Assembly: GCA_934436505.1 (NCBI GenBank)
Contig: CAKSAP010000001.1
Location: forward strand, 496,001 to 560,000
Length of the DNA stretch: 64,000 nt
Source of the DNA: an uncultured Eubacteriales bacterium
GTDB taxonomy: Bacteria > Bacillota > Clostridia > Oscillospirales > Acutalibacteraceae
Direction: 5' to 3'
Part shown: positions 23,328 to 32,524 of the stretch, in pieces
Numbering within the stretch: position 1 is the stretch's first letter
Layout: the number at the start of each line of letters is the position of its first letter
Position numbers and translations under genes: made by a program
Notes under the pieces: model-generated
Told to the model about the DNA's origin: nothing
Databases searched by the model: none
The model's input: only the letters and a program-made list of their open reading frames with translations

Positions 23328-24656
23328 ATGTCAGACAACAAGAGAGATTTTGAAGATATAGAATTCGTTGCCGAAGCAAATGATAATAAGCCCGAAAAGA
23401 AGAAGTCAAAAAAGGGCAAGGATAAAAAACCTAAAAAGGACTCAAAATTCAAACAAAAATGGATGGCTCTCAAAAAATGGCAGAGGGTTGTCATTATTGT
23501 TGTGTGCGTTATAGTTTTGTTGGCTCTTATCGCTCTTGCAACTGTTTACGGTGTGTACAACGGCTTTACAACGGATATAAGCCGTGAGGATTTGGGCGTT
23601 TCGGACGAAATCGAAAACAAATACGGTAAAACGGACGTGTTCAACGTTGCCGTTTTCGGCGTTGACACAAGAGACGCTGATTCCTTTAAGGGCTTGAGCG
23701 ATACTATAATGATTGTCAGCATTGACGCAAAGAACAAGAACGTTAAGATCGTTTCTATTTTGAGAGACAGCTATGTTGCTATTGACGGTCGCAAAAATCA
23801 GAAAATCACACACGCTTATTCGTTCGGCGGCGCACCGCTTGCAATTAAGACGATAAACGAAAATTTCAATATGAATATTACCGATTATGCTACAATAAAT
23901 ATGCATAAGCTCGCAGACGCCATAAACATTCTCGGCGGTATAGACATTGAAATTACCGAATCCGAGATGAATCAGATAAATCAGGAGGCTCTTTACGGAG
24001 ATCCCAACGCACAGAGAGGTGCGGCGCTTGTCAAGAATTACGGACAGGTGCATCTTGACGGCGATCAGGCGGTTATTTTCTGCCGACTTCGTAAGCAGGA
24101 CTCCGACGACGCACGTTCAAACAGACAAAAGATGGTTATAAACGCTCTTCTCACTCAGGCGAGGAAGGTAAGCCCCTCAAAGTATGCGGAGGTCGTTAAG
24201 ACGATGATGTCGCTTTGCGAGACCTCGGTTTCCTTCAGCGAGGTTATGAGCCTTGTTCCGCTTATCAATGAGGATGTTACAATCGAAACGATTACAGTAC
24301 CCGGCGAGCCGGAAAGCGCAATCGGCGGAATATATGAGGGCGCATGGGTTTGGAGATATGACCTTAGTGCCGCTTCCGATAGAATTCATATGTTCCTTTA
24401 CGGAGAGCCGATACCCGAGTCCGAGAGGACGACAAAGAAGCAGTCTAAAAATGAGCCTGCAACAAAGGCTCAGACAACCACGAAAAAGGCTGTTACCACA
24501 ACAAAGCCCGTCAAGGCAGATAATACCGAGACGGCAACGCAGAAGCCCGTTACCACAACCTCCCCGGTTACCGTAACGCAGGCGGAAGCACCCGAAGCCA
24601 CAACAAAGCCGACGCCCGAGACCACAAATCCCGAGTCAATCGGCGATGCAGCATAA
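23328..24656 (+). CDS. LytR-CpsA-Psr (LCP) family cell-wall glycopolymer ligase
   Basis: LCP proteins move undecaprenyl-linked glycopolymers onto peptidoglycan outside the membrane. The 442 residues start with a Lys-rich cytoplasmic tail (1-50) and one membrane helix (about 53-76). The LCP domain (about 105-275) contains GLSDTIMIVSID, SILRDSYV with Arg146 and Asp147, and the RSNRQ motif at 263-267. The last 60 residues are rich in Thr, Lys and Pro (repeated TTK/TTTS-like units). They may span the wall. It is the first gene of the operon and 38 bases upstream of rfbA with no terminator. The rhamnose-containing polymer made by the next genes is therefore its likely substrate. Confidence 0.93.
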   Translation: MSDNKRDFEDIEFVAEANDNKPEKKKSKKGKDKKPKKDSKFKQKWMALKKWQRVVIIVVCVIVLLALIALATVYGVYNGFTTDISREDLGVSDEIENKYGKTDVFNVAVFGVDTRDADSFKGLSDTIMIVSIDAKNKNVKIVSILRDSYVAIDGRKNQKITHAYSFGGAPLAIKTINENFNMNITDYATINMHKLADAINILGGIDIEITESEMNQINQEALYGDPNAQRGAALVKNYGQVHLDGDQAVIFCRLRKQDSDDARSNRQKMVINALLTQARKVSPSKYAEVVKTMMSLCETSVSFSEVMSLVPLINEDVTIETITVPGEPESAIGGIYEGAWVWRYDLSAASDRIHMFLYGEPIPESERTTKKQSKNEPATKAQTTTKKAVTTTKPVKADNTETATQKPVTTTSPVTVTQAEAPEATTKPTPETTNPESIGDAA

Positions 24657-24694
24657 ACAACAATATATTAAACAATATTTTTGGAGGAAAGAAT

Positions 24695-25570
24695 ATGAAA
24701 GGTATTATTCTTGCAGGCGGTGCAGGCACAAGGCTCTATCCGTCAACTCTTGCAGTGTCAAAGCAGATTTTGACAGTCTATGACAAGCCGATGATCTATT
24801 ATCCGATGTCAACTCTTATGTTAGCAAAAATTAAGGATGTTCTTATTATTTCAACACCCCGTGATCTTCCCTGCTATGAGGAGCTTTTCGGCGACGGCTC
24901 ACAGCTTGGCATGCATATTGAATATGCCGTTCAGGATAAGCCGAGAGGACTTGCCGACGCATTTATAATCGGCGAGAAATTTATCGGAGACGACAGCGTT
25001 TGCCTTGTCCTCGGCGACAATATATTCTACGGCTACGGCTTTTCCGAAAGACTTGCGAGAGCAAGCGCAAGAAAGTCGGGCGCAACGATTTTCGGTTATC
25101 ATGTAAGCAATCCCACAGCCTTCGGCGTTGTTGAATACGATAAGGATTGGAATGTTCTCTCAATCGAGGAGAAGCCCGAGCATCCGAAGTCAAACTACGC
25201 TGTTCCGGGACTTTATTTCTACGATAACGACGTAATTGAAATCGCAAAGAACGTTAAGCCCTCGGCAAGAGGCGAAATCGAAATCACTTCGATTAACAAC
25301 GAATATTTGAGAAGAGGCACATTGAAGGTCGAGCTCTTCGGCAGAGGTATGGCTTGGCTTGATACGGGTACTCACAGGGCAATGCTTGACGCCGCTAACT
25401 TTATCGAGGCGGTTCAGACAAGACAGGGACTTTACGTTGCTTGCCTTGAGGAAATTGCCTACAACAACGGCTTTATAAATAAGGAACAGCTTCTTGCGCA
25501 GGCTGATAAGCTTAAAACTACCGAATACGGTCAGTATCTCTACAAGCTTGCGGGAAAGGAAACAGACTGA
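24695..25570 (+). CDS. rfbA: glucose-1-phosphate thymidylyltransferase
   Basis: RfbA (RmlA) makes dTDP-glucose from glucose-1-phosphate and dTTP, the first step of dTDP-L-rhamnose synthesis. The 291 residues begin MKGIILAGGAGTRLYPST, the nucleotide-binding loop. They contain SKQILTVYDKPMIYYPMSTLMLA and VLGDNIFYG, which mark the bacterial RmlA short form. The ATG follows TGGAGGAAAG. It heads the contiguous rfbA-rfbD-rfbB-rfbC set. Confidence 0.98.
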   Translation: MKGIILAGGAGTRLYPSTLAVSKQILTVYDKPMIYYPMSTLMLAKIKDVLIISTPRDLPCYEELFGDGSQLGMHIEYAVQDKPRGLADAFIIGEKFIGDDSVCLVLGDNIFYGYGFSERLARASARKSGATIFGYHVSNPTAFGVVEYDKDWNVLSIEEKPEHPKSNYAVPGLYFYDNDVIEIAKNVKPSARGEIEITSINNEYLRRGTLKVELFGRGMAWLDTGTHRAMLDAANFIEAVQTRQGLYVACLEEIAYNNGFINKEQLLAQADKLKTTEYGQYLYKLAGKETD

Positions 25571-25600
25571 TTAAGGTCTATTTCGGGAGGAATATAAAAT

Positions 25601-26509
25601 ATGAAAATACTGATTACGGGCTCGCACGGTCAGCTGGGAAACGAGCTTTCTCAAATGCTAAAAACGGGCGAAGCGGGTATCGGCAAAATAAGTGACGCAT
25701 ACAAAGGCTGTGAGGTTGTCGCAGTCGATGTTGAGGATCTTGATATTACCGACGCTGCGGCTGTAAGCTCATTTGTTGAGAGGGAAAAGCCCGACATTAT
25801 CATCAACTGTGCGGCAATGACAAACGTTGACGGCTGCGAAACCAATTTTGAAGCTGCAATGAAGGTCAATGCGATAGGTCCGAGAAACCTTGCTGTTGCA
25901 AGTGAAAAATACGGCGCAAAATTCGTTCACGTTTCGACCGACTATGTTTTCAGAGGCGACGGAAACACTCCGAGATGCGAGTGGGACGAGGTAGGTCCGA
26001 ACACGGTTTACGGCAAAAGCAAGCTATTAGGCGAAAAGTACGTCAGCGAGCAATGTTCAAGATATTTCATTTTGAGAACGGCTTGGCTCTACGGTCTTAT
26101 CGGCAAGAACTTTGTTAAGACAATGAGACGTCTCGGCAATATGAACGACGTTACAACGGTTGTTGACGATCAGAGGGGCAACCCCACAAACGCAAATGAC
26201 CTTGCTTATCATATTCTCAAACTCGCTCTTACAGAGGAGTACGGAATTTATCATTGTACGGGCGAGGGCGAATGCAGCTGGGCTGATTTTGCGGCAAGAA
26301 TTATGGAGCTTTCGGGCTGCAAGGGAACGGTCGCAAAATGTACTTCTGAGGAATATTCGGCAAAATATCCGTCGGCTGCACCGAGACCTGCTTATTCATC
26401 GTTGAGAAATCTTATGCTTGAGTGCACAGTCGGCAATGAAATGCGTGATTGGGATACAGCACTTCAAGAGTATATTATAAAATTAGATGAAATGGAGAAA
26501 AATTCATGA
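25601..26509 (+). CDS. rfbD: dTDP-4-dehydrorhamnose reductase
   Basis: RfbD (RmlD) performs the last NAD(P)H-dependent reduction to dTDP-L-rhamnose. The 302-residue SDR begins MKILITGSHGQLGNEL. It contains NCAAMTNVDGCE, HVSTDYVFRGDG and the catalytic Tyr-Lys pair in VYGKSKLLGE. It has a slightly longer N-terminal loop (residues 17-40) than short RmlD forms. It overlaps rfbB by 4 bases (ATGA), implying coupled translation. Confidence 0.97.
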   Translation: MKILITGSHGQLGNELSQMLKTGEAGIGKISDAYKGCEVVAVDVEDLDITDAAAVSSFVEREKPDIIINCAAMTNVDGCETNFEAAMKVNAIGPRNLAVASEKYGAKFVHVSTDYVFRGDGNTPRCEWDEVGPNTVYGKSKLLGEKYVSEQCSRYFILRTAWLYGLIGKNFVKTMRRLGNMNDVTTVVDDQRGNPTNANDLAYHILKLALTEEYGIYHCTGEGECSWADFAARIMELSGCKGTVAKCTSEEYSAKYPSAAPRPAYSSLRNLMLECTVGNEMRDWDTALQEYIIKLDEMEKNS

Positions 26510-27564
26510 AAACTTATCTTGTAACCGGCGGTGCCGGATTTATCGGTTCAAACTTTGTAATCTATATGCTCAACAAGTATGATGACGTTAAAATCATCAA
26601 CGTTGACAAGCTTACATACGCAGGCAACCTTGAAAACCTCAAGAGCGTTGAGAACAATCCCAACTACTCTTTTGTTCAGGCTGACATTTGCGACAGAGAG
26701 GCTATTTCAAAGATTTTCAAAGAGAATGACATTGACTATGTTGTTAACTTCGCTGCCGAGAGCCACGTTGACAGAAGTATCACAAACCCCGAGATTTTTG
26801 TTGAGACAAACGTACTCGGTACGGTAAATATGCTTCAGTGCGCTAAGGTTGCATGGCAGACAGGCGACGACGAGTACAAGGACGGCGTTAAGTATCTTCA
26901 GGTTTCAACCGACGAGGTTTACGGCACACTCGGCGCAGAGGGCTTCTTTATGGAGACAACTCCGCTTGACCCTCACAGCCCCTATTCGTCAAGTAAGGCT
27001 TCTGCGGATATGTTCGTAAAGGCTTTCCACGACACTTACAAATTCCCGATTAACATTACACGCTGCTCAAACAACTACGGCCCTTATCAGTTCCCCGAGA
27101 AGCTCATTCCGCTTATTATGAACAACACTCTTGCTCATAAGGATCTTCCCGTTTACGGCGACGGTATGCAGGTTCGTGACTGGCTCTATGTTGAGGATCA
27201 TTGCAAGGCTATCGATATGGTTATCAGAGACGGCGTTGACGGCGAGGTTTACAATGTCGGCGGTCACAACGAAAGACCGAATATCTTTATCGTTAAGACA
27301 ATTATCGAGTATATCAAGGAAAACGTTGACCCCGAGGTTGGCGAGCATATGATTAAGTATGTTACAGACCGTAAGGGACATGACCGTCGTTACGGCATTG
27401 ACCCGACAAAGATTAAGGACGCACTCGGCTGGTATCCCGAGACAACCTTTGAGGTTGGTATCAAAAAGACTCTCAAATGGTATCTTGACAATATGGATTG
27501 GGTTAAGAACGTTACAAGCGGTGCTTACCAGGATTACTATAAAAAGATGTACGGTGATAAATAA
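26506..27564 (+). CDS. rfbB: dTDP-glucose 4,6-dehydratase
   Basis: RfbB (RmlB) converts dTDP-glucose to dTDP-4-keto-6-deoxyglucose. The 352-residue extended SDR has GGAGFIGSNFV at the start and NFAAESHVDRSI. STDEVYGTLG carries the catalytic Asp-Glu, and PYSSSKASAD carries Tyr and Lys. RCSNNYGPYQFPEKLIPL is the usual substrate loop. It overlaps rfbD by 4 bases and rfbC by 1 base. Confidence 0.98.
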   Translation: MKTYLVTGGAGFIGSNFVIYMLNKYDDVKIINVDKLTYAGNLENLKSVENNPNYSFVQADICDREAISKIFKENDIDYVVNFAAESHVDRSITNPEIFVETNVLGTVNMLQCAKVAWQTGDDEYKDGVKYLQVSTDEVYGTLGAEGFFMETTPLDPHSPYSSSKASADMFVKAFHDTYKFPINITRCSNNYGPYQFPEKLIPLIMNNTLAHKDLPVYGDGMQVRDWLYVEDHCKAIDMVIRDGVDGEVYNVGGHNERPNIFIVKTIIEYIKENVDPEVGEHMIKYVTDRKGHDRRYGIDPTKIKDALGWYPETTFEVGIKKTLKWYLDNMDWVKNVTSGAYQDYYKKMYGDK

Positions 27565-28127
27565 TGGGAAAATTTAATTTTATCAAAACTCCGATAAAAG
27601 ACGTTTATGTTATCGAGCCCACGGTTTTCGGCGATAACAGAGGCTATTTTATGGAAACATATCAGTATGAGGCTTTCAAGGAAGCAGGACTTGATATGGT
27701 TTTTGTGCAGGATAATCAGTCAAAGTCAAAGAAGGGTGTTCTCAGAGGACTCCATTTCCAGACTCAGAATTCGCAGGGCAAGCTTGTCAGAGTTGTAAGC
27801 GGCGAGGTTTTCGACGTTGCCGTTGACTTGAGACATGGCAGCGAAACCTTCGGCAAGTGGTACGGCGTTGTGCTCTCTGCCGAGAACAAAAAGCAGTTCT
27901 ATATCCCCGAGGGCTTTGCTCACGGCTTCCTTGTTCTTTCGGATGAGGCGGAATTCGTTTACAAATGCACAAGATATTACGACCCCTCACACGAGGCAGG
28001 TCTTATGTGGAACGATCCCGACATCGGCATTGAGTGGCCGATAAGCGACGGTATGGAAATCCTCCTTTCAGAAAAGGATAAGGTTCATCAGTCGTTCAAA
28101 GAATTTTCCGAAAAGAATGTGTTTTAA
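27564..28127 (+). CDS. rfbC: dTDP-4-dehydrorhamnose 3,5-epimerase
   Basis: RfbC (RmlC) epimerises dTDP-4-keto-6-deoxyglucose at C3 and C5. The 187-residue cupin contains VFGDNRGYFMETY, QDNQSKSKKGVLRGLHFQ with the catalytic His, and DVAVDLRHGSETFGKW. YIPEGFAHGFLVLSD is also typical. The start codon shares its A with the rfbB stop. Confidence 0.98.
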   Translation: MGKFNFIKTPIKDVYVIEPTVFGDNRGYFMETYQYEAFKEAGLDMVFVQDNQSKSKKGVLRGLHFQTQNSQGKLVRVVSGEVFDVAVDLRHGSETFGKWYGVVLSAENKKQFYIPEGFAHGFLVLSDEAEFVYKCTRYYDPSHEAGLMWNDPDIGIEWPISDGMEILLSEKDKVHQSFKEFSEKNVF

Positions 28128-28129
28128 TT

Positions 28130-28825
28130 ATGACGGTATCAGTTGCACTTGCCGCATATAACGGCGAGGAATTTATCGAAGAACAAATAAATTCAATATT
28201 ACCGCAGCTGTCCGCCGAAGATGAAATTGTCATTTCCCTTGACCCCTCAACCGACGGTACAAGGGAAATGATTTGTTTTATTTCGAAAAAAGACCCGAGA
28301 GTTAAGCTTTTTGACGGAACGGGCAGGGGAGTTATAAAAAATTTCGAAAATGCGATTGCGCATTGCAAAAACGATATTATTTTCCTTTGCGACCAGGACG
28401 ATATTTGGCTTGACGGCAAGGTTGAAAGGGTAAAAAAAGAGTTTGAAAACCCCGAAACCGTACTTGTTATGCACGATGCAAAAATTGTTGACAGAGAGCT
28501 TAACACGATTGAAAATTCTTTCTTTGAGCAGAGAAAATCGGGTACGGGAATTGTAAAAAACCTTATCAAAAACACTTATATAGGCTGTTGTATGGCGTTT
28601 AGAGGGTCATGCTGCGAATATCTTTTGCCGATACCCGAAAATATACCCATGCACGACCAATGGATAGGCTTAATGTGCGAGCGACACGGCAAAATTGCGC
28701 TGATAAACGAGCCGCTTATCCTTTACAGACGTCACGGCGGCAATGCTTCGTCGGACAAACATTCAAGCGTATTGAATATGATAAAATGGAGATTGCAGAT
28801 GATTTCTGCCCTCTTAAAGAGATAA
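28130..28825 (+). CDS. glycosyltransferase family 2
   Basis: The 231-residue GT-A enzyme begins VSVALAAYNGEEFIEEQINSIL, the donor-binding start of GT2. The metal-binding DxD-type motif lies in FLCDQDDIWLDGK (about residues 84-96). This CDQDDIW form is typical of rhamnosyltransferase-like GT2 proteins. It lacks membrane helices and probably acts at the inner face of the membrane on a lipid-linked glycan. The ATG is 2 bases after the rfbC stop, so it belongs to the rhamnose operon. Acceptor and exact sugar are unknown. Confidence 0.9.
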   Translation: MTVSVALAAYNGEEFIEEQINSILPQLSAEDEIVISLDPSTDGTREMICFISKKDPRVKLFDGTGRGVIKNFENAIAHCKNDIIFLCDQDDIWLDGKVERVKKEFENPETVLVMHDAKIVDRELNTIENSFFEQRKSGTGIVKNLIKNTYIGCCMAFRGSCCEYLLPIPENIPMHDQWIGLMCERHGKIALINEPLILYRRHGGNASSDKHSSVLNMIKWRLQMISALLKR

Positions 28826-28827
28826 TT

Positions 28828-29604
28828 ATGAGTATCAATTTTTATGCCGTAATGGTAATTTACAACAGAAGTCTTGACGAAAGCCTTTCGTTTTCGACCT
28901 TGAAAAACACGGGCGTTGAGATTTTTGTCTGCGACAACAGCACAAGGGATATGAAAAACCCGACCTTTGAGAGCGAGAGGGTGCATATTCTTTCAATGGG
29001 CGGAAATGTCGGTCTTTCAAAGGCTTATAATAAGGCGGTTGAGAGCCTTGACGGCAGGGACGGCTACATCTGCTTTTTTGACGACGACACGGCTGTTCCC
29101 GAAAATTATTTTACCCTTATGGAAAAGGAAATTGAAAAAACGGGTGCAGATATTCTTTTACCGTGCGTTTTTGACGGCAACGGCTATATGTCTCCGTGCA
29201 AAATCAGCGGCGTTTCGGTTTCTGCAATTTCAAGCCTCGAAGAATTGAACGGGGAAAATATCTCCGGTATAAACAGCGGTATGGCGGTTAAAACGGAAGT
29301 GTTCAAAGCTTATCGGTATGATGAAAATTATTTCCTTGATTTTATCGACCATAAGTTTTTATCGGATATGAAAAAGCAAAAAAGGAAAATCGCAGCGGCG
29401 AAAAGCGTCGAGCTCAAGCAGAGCTTTTCCGCCAATGACTTCAGCGATATTAAGGCGGCAAGACGCAGATTTTCCGTTTTCAAAAAGGACTATTCTCTGT
29501 TTTGCAGGCAGGCGGGCGGATTGAAAAATAAGCTTATCGGTGCGCTTGTCATTGCAAAAAGATTTATAAATATCAATTTTATCGGGCGTTTACGCTCTAA
29601 GTAA
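28828..29604 (+). CDS. glycosyltransferase family 2
   Basis: The 258-residue protein begins INFYAVMVIYNRSLDESLSF. It carries GGNVGLSKAYNKAVE and the acidic motif CFFDDDTAVPENYF (about residues 83-96), the divalent-metal site of GT2 enzymes. The sequence resembles RfbF/WbbL-type rhamnosyltransferases, but with a shorter C-terminus that is Lys/Arg-rich and amphipathic. The ATG at 28828 is chosen because it lies 2 bases after the preceding stop and matches the family start. A longer frame would run inside the upstream gene. Confidence 0.87.
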   Translation: MSINFYAVMVIYNRSLDESLSFSTLKNTGVEIFVCDNSTRDMKNPTFESERVHILSMGGNVGLSKAYNKAVESLDGRDGYICFFDDDTAVPENYFTLMEKEIEKTGADILLPCVFDGNGYMSPCKISGVSVSAISSLEELNGENISGINSGMAVKTEVFKAYRYDENYFLDFIDHKFLSDMKKQKRKIAAAKSVELKQSFSANDFSDIKAARRRFSVFKKDYSLFCRQAGGLKNKLIGALVIAKRFININFIGRLRSK

Positions 29605-29615
29605 GGAGGTGCGTG

Positions 29616-30380
29616 ATGGCGGAGCTTTCAATTTCCGTTGTAACCTATAACAACAAGGATGAAATCGGCAGGCTTTTGAAAAGCGTGCTCAAATATACAA
29701 AGGCGGTTGATTATGAAATAACCGTTGTCGATAACGCATCCGAGGACGGAACGGTCGAATATATCAAAAGCAATTTTCCGACGGTCAAGCTTATCGAGAC
29801 GGGCGAAAACAGAGGCTTCGGCTTCGGGCACAATAAAATGCTCGGTGCAAGCTCTGAATTTCACGCCGTGTTAAACCCCGATATTGAGCTTAGAAGCGAC
29901 GTTTTGTCGGAACTTGTGAACTATCTTAAAGCGAATAAGGACGTTGCTTTGGTAACGCCGAAAATTCTCAATCCCGACGGCACACAGCAGTATCTTCCTA
30001 AACGTAAGCCGACCTTCAAATATATGTTTTTGGGCAGGCTTTCACGCTATGTTAAGGCTCTTGAGCCGATAAGAGACGAGTACACAATGAAAAATACGTC
30101 TATGACCGAGCCAACGCAGATTGAATTCTGCACGGGCTGCTTTATGGTTATGAGAACGGAATATTTCAAAAAGGCAGGAGGCTTCGACGAACGCTTCTTT
30201 ATGTATCTTGAGGATGTTGACTTGACCGAAAGACTTTCGAAGTACGGAAAAATTATGTTTTATCCGAGGGCGAGCGTCGTTCATAATTGGGAGGGCGGAA
30301 GCTCCAAAAACCTCAGACTTATGAAAATTCATATATCGTCAATGTTTAAGTATTTCAAAAAGCAAAGAGAGAATAAATAA
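29616..30380 (+). CDS. glycosyltransferase family 2 (rhamnosyltransferase-like)
   Basis: The 254-residue GT2 protein contains LSISVVTYNNKDEIGRLLKS, VDNASEDGTVEYI, NRGFGFGHNKML and AVLNPDIELR (the DxE/NPD metal motif). FCTGCFMVMRTEYFKKAGGFDERFFMYLEDVDL is diagnostic for the WbbL-like rhamnosyltransferase branch. It is the last gene of the operon. ATG 29616 is chosen because AGGAGG (29604-29609) lies 6 bases upstream. GTG 29613 is too close. Confidence 0.92.
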   Translation: MAELSISVVTYNNKDEIGRLLKSVLKYTKAVDYEITVVDNASEDGTVEYIKSNFPTVKLIETGENRGFGFGHNKMLGASSEFHAVLNPDIELRSDVLSELVNYLKANKDVALVTPKILNPDGTQQYLPKRKPTFKYMFLGRLSRYVKALEPIRDEYTMKNTSMTEPTQIEFCTGCFMVMRTEYFKKAGGFDERFFMYLEDVDLTERLSKYGKIMFYPRASVVHNWEGGSSKNLRLMKIHISSMFKYFKKQRENK

Positions 30381-30394
30381 AATAGAGAATAAAT

Positions 30395-30440
30395 AAACGT
30401 CCGTTTGAAGTGTAGACCTCAAACGGACGTTTCTGTTTTG
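30395..30440. terminator. bidirectional terminator between rhamnose operon and capD-like gene
   Basis: A 14-bp perfect stem (AAACGTCCGTTTGA with TCAAACGGACGTTT) around a 10-base loop, with T-rich sequence on both strands. Confidence 0.85.
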
Positions 30441-30446
30441 ATTTAG

Positions 30447-32360
30447 TTAATCTTCCTTGAAATTCGGAACAAGCTCCTTTAGGAAATCCCTTGCCTTTGA
30501 CGGATTCATTGTAGGAATTGAGTTTATGTGCTCAAGGAGAACATCGTCGTCAAAATCGGTGGGTGCGGTAATGAAAATCTTGTTGTTTTCTGTCTTTCTC
30601 ATACCGTCCTTTTCGCTCGGCAGGATAAGCTCCTCATAGAGCTTTTCGCCCGGACGAAGTCCCGTAAACTGAATGTCAATATCAACATACGGCTCAAAGC
30701 CCGAGAGCTTGATAAGCTTCTCCGCAAGCGAAACGATTTTAACGGGCTCTCCCATATCAAGCACGAAAATTTCTCCGCCCTTAGCAAGTCCGCCTGCCTG
30801 AACAACAAGCTGCGCCGCCTCGGGAATTGTCATAAAGTACCTTGTAATATCGGGGTGAGTAACCGTAAGCGGTCCGCCCTTTTTGAGCTGCTCCTTGAAA
30901 AGCGGAATAACGCTTCCGTTTGAGCCGAGAACGTTGCCGAAGCGAACAGCCGCAAACTTTGTATGAGTTGATATTTTGGAGAAGTGCTGAATTATAAGCT
31001 CGCAGCATCTCTTTGTAGCGCCCATAACGTTTGTCGGGTTAACAGCCTTGTCCGTTGAAAGAAGAACGAAGTTGTCAACGCCGTATTCGTTTGCACATTT
31101 TGCGGTGTTATATGTTCCGAGAACATTGTTCTTAATTGCTTCATAGGGGCTGTCCTCCATAAGCGGAACGTGCTTGTGAGCTGCCGCATGGAAAACAGAT
31201 GACGGATGAAATTCCTCAAAAATTTCTTTAAGCCTTGCATATTCCCTTACCGAGCCGACACGTATTTCAATCTTAGGATTGCCGAAATAGTGAAGGTCAA
31301 GGGAATTTTTAAGCGCATAGGCATTGTTTTCATAGATGTCGAAAATAACAATCTTTTCAGGATTGTAACGTGCGATCTGCCTGCACAATTCCGAGCCGAT
31401 GCTTCCGCCGCCGCCCGTAACAAGAACGGTTTTGTCGGTAACATATTTACAAACGTCGGGGTTTAACTTGATTTCCGGACGGGACAGCAGGTCGAGAATG
31501 TCAACCGAACGCATTTCCTTATATGAAATTCTCGAATTTTCAAGGTCTGCAATGTCGGGTGCGATTTTAACGGGAATACCTGTTTTAATAGCGCCGTTGA
31601 GGATTTCACGCTTCCTGTCGTCCGTGATTGACGGGATACAGAAAATAATTTCATCAATCGAATAATCTGCGCATACTCTTTCAATGTCGTCGCAGTTGCC
31701 GACAACGGGTACGCCGTTGACCAAAAGACCGATTTTCGACTTGTCGTCATCGATAAGAGCCGCAGGATTGCCGAACTTATATGAGTTGTTTTCAAAATCT
31801 CTTATAAGGCTTGTGCCTGCCTCTCCTGCGCCGATAATAAGTATCTGCTTCATTTCGGCAAGGTGCATTTTCCTGTTGCGCTCATGCTTAAACATAAGAT
31901 ATGAGCGTGAGGCTAATCTTATTGTAAGACAACAAAGTATAATAATCAGCAGGCTGTCAAGGTACACAGCTCTCGGAAGCACGTTAAAGTAAAGAGTGCT
32001 TGTTGTGCCGTTTGCCATTAAATGCCTGTTTGCTTTCATAAGTATATAGTCGCATACCCACACTCCGCAGGTTCCGATTCCGGCTGAAAAAAAGTATTTT
32101 GCCATATCTGCAAGTCCCGCATATCTCCAAGCCGTCTGGTAAACTCTGAATATCGCATAGCACAAAATGTAAGCGAGCGTAACATAAGGTATTCTCAACG
32201 TCAGCTGCCTCATCAGGATTGCGTCGGTGCGGAAAATCCAATATGTTGTTGTGGTTAAAAAGTAAACAAGGTTTACGATGATAATGTCGGCAAGAAGATA
32301 CACAGTGTTTCTCTTACCAAATCTTTTTTTGCCGAGCCTCCTCGGCTTTTTAGTTTTCAA
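30447..32360 (-). CDS. membrane-bound nucleotide-sugar dehydratase (CapD/WbpM/PglF type)
   Basis: The 637-residue protein has four N-terminal membrane helices (about residues 15-165). A first Rossmann region (ILIIGAGEAGTSLIRDF) follows, then a C-terminal extended SDR domain starting TVLVTGGGGSIGSELCRQ. The active site reads STDKAVNPTNVMGATKR. Met replaces the usual SDR Tyr before the Lys, as in WbpM and PglF, which are UDP-GlcNAc 4,6-dehydratases. It probably supplies a 4-keto-6-deoxy amino sugar for surface glycans. TTG 32360 follows AGGGGGAAG and lies about 38 bases after the predicted transcription start. A start at 32450 would lie upstream of that promoter. Confidence 0.92.
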   Translation of the reverse strand: MKTKKPRRLGKKRFGKRNTVYLLADIIIVNLVYFLTTTTYWIFRTDAILMRQLTLRIPYVTLAYILCYAIFRVYQTAWRYAGLADMAKYFFSAGIGTCGVWVCDYILMKANRHLMANGTTSTLYFNVLPRAVYLDSLLIIILCCLTIRLASRSYLMFKHERNRKMHLAEMKQILIIGAGEAGTSLIRDFENNSYKFGNPAALIDDDKSKIGLLVNGVPVVGNCDDIERVCADYSIDEIIFCIPSITDDRKREILNGAIKTGIPVKIAPDIADLENSRISYKEMRSVDILDLLSRPEIKLNPDVCKYVTDKTVLVTGGGGSIGSELCRQIARYNPEKIVIFDIYENNAYALKNSLDLHYFGNPKIEIRVGSVREYARLKEIFEEFHPSSVFHAAAHKHVPLMEDSPYEAIKNNVLGTYNTAKCANEYGVDNFVLLSTDKAVNPTNVMGATKRCCELIIQHFSKISTHTKFAAVRFGNVLGSNGSVIPLFKEQLKKGGPLTVTHPDITRYFMTIPEAAQLVVQAGGLAKGGEIFVLDMGEPVKIVSLAEKLIKLSGFEPYVDIDIQFTGLRPGEKLYEELILPSEKDGMRKTENNKIFITAPTDFDDDVLLEHINSIPTMNPSKARDFLKELVPNFKED

Positions 32361-32403
32361 GCTGCTTCCCCCTAAATTAAATCTATTTTCCCATATATAA
32401 AAC

Positions 32404-32432
32404 ATTTTACTATTAAATGACATTTGTGTCAA
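32404..32432 (-). promoter_or_regulatory. promoter of the capD-like gene
   Basis: On the minus strand, TTGACA (32427-32432), 17 bases, TAAAAT (32404-32409). Confidence 0.7.
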
Positions 32433-32457
32433 TTGAAAAAATAATCCCAAAATAATA

Positions 32458-32486
32458 TTGAAAGAATATAATTAAAATGTTAAAAT
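32458..32486 (+). promoter_or_regulatory. promoter of the recJ-rel operon
   Basis: TTGAAA (32458-32463), 17 bases, TAAAAT (32481-32486). It is divergent from the capD-like promoter. Confidence 0.6.
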
Positions 32487-32524
32487 AAAAAGGTTAAAAG
32501 ATTATCTCTCGGAGGCGTAAGAAC

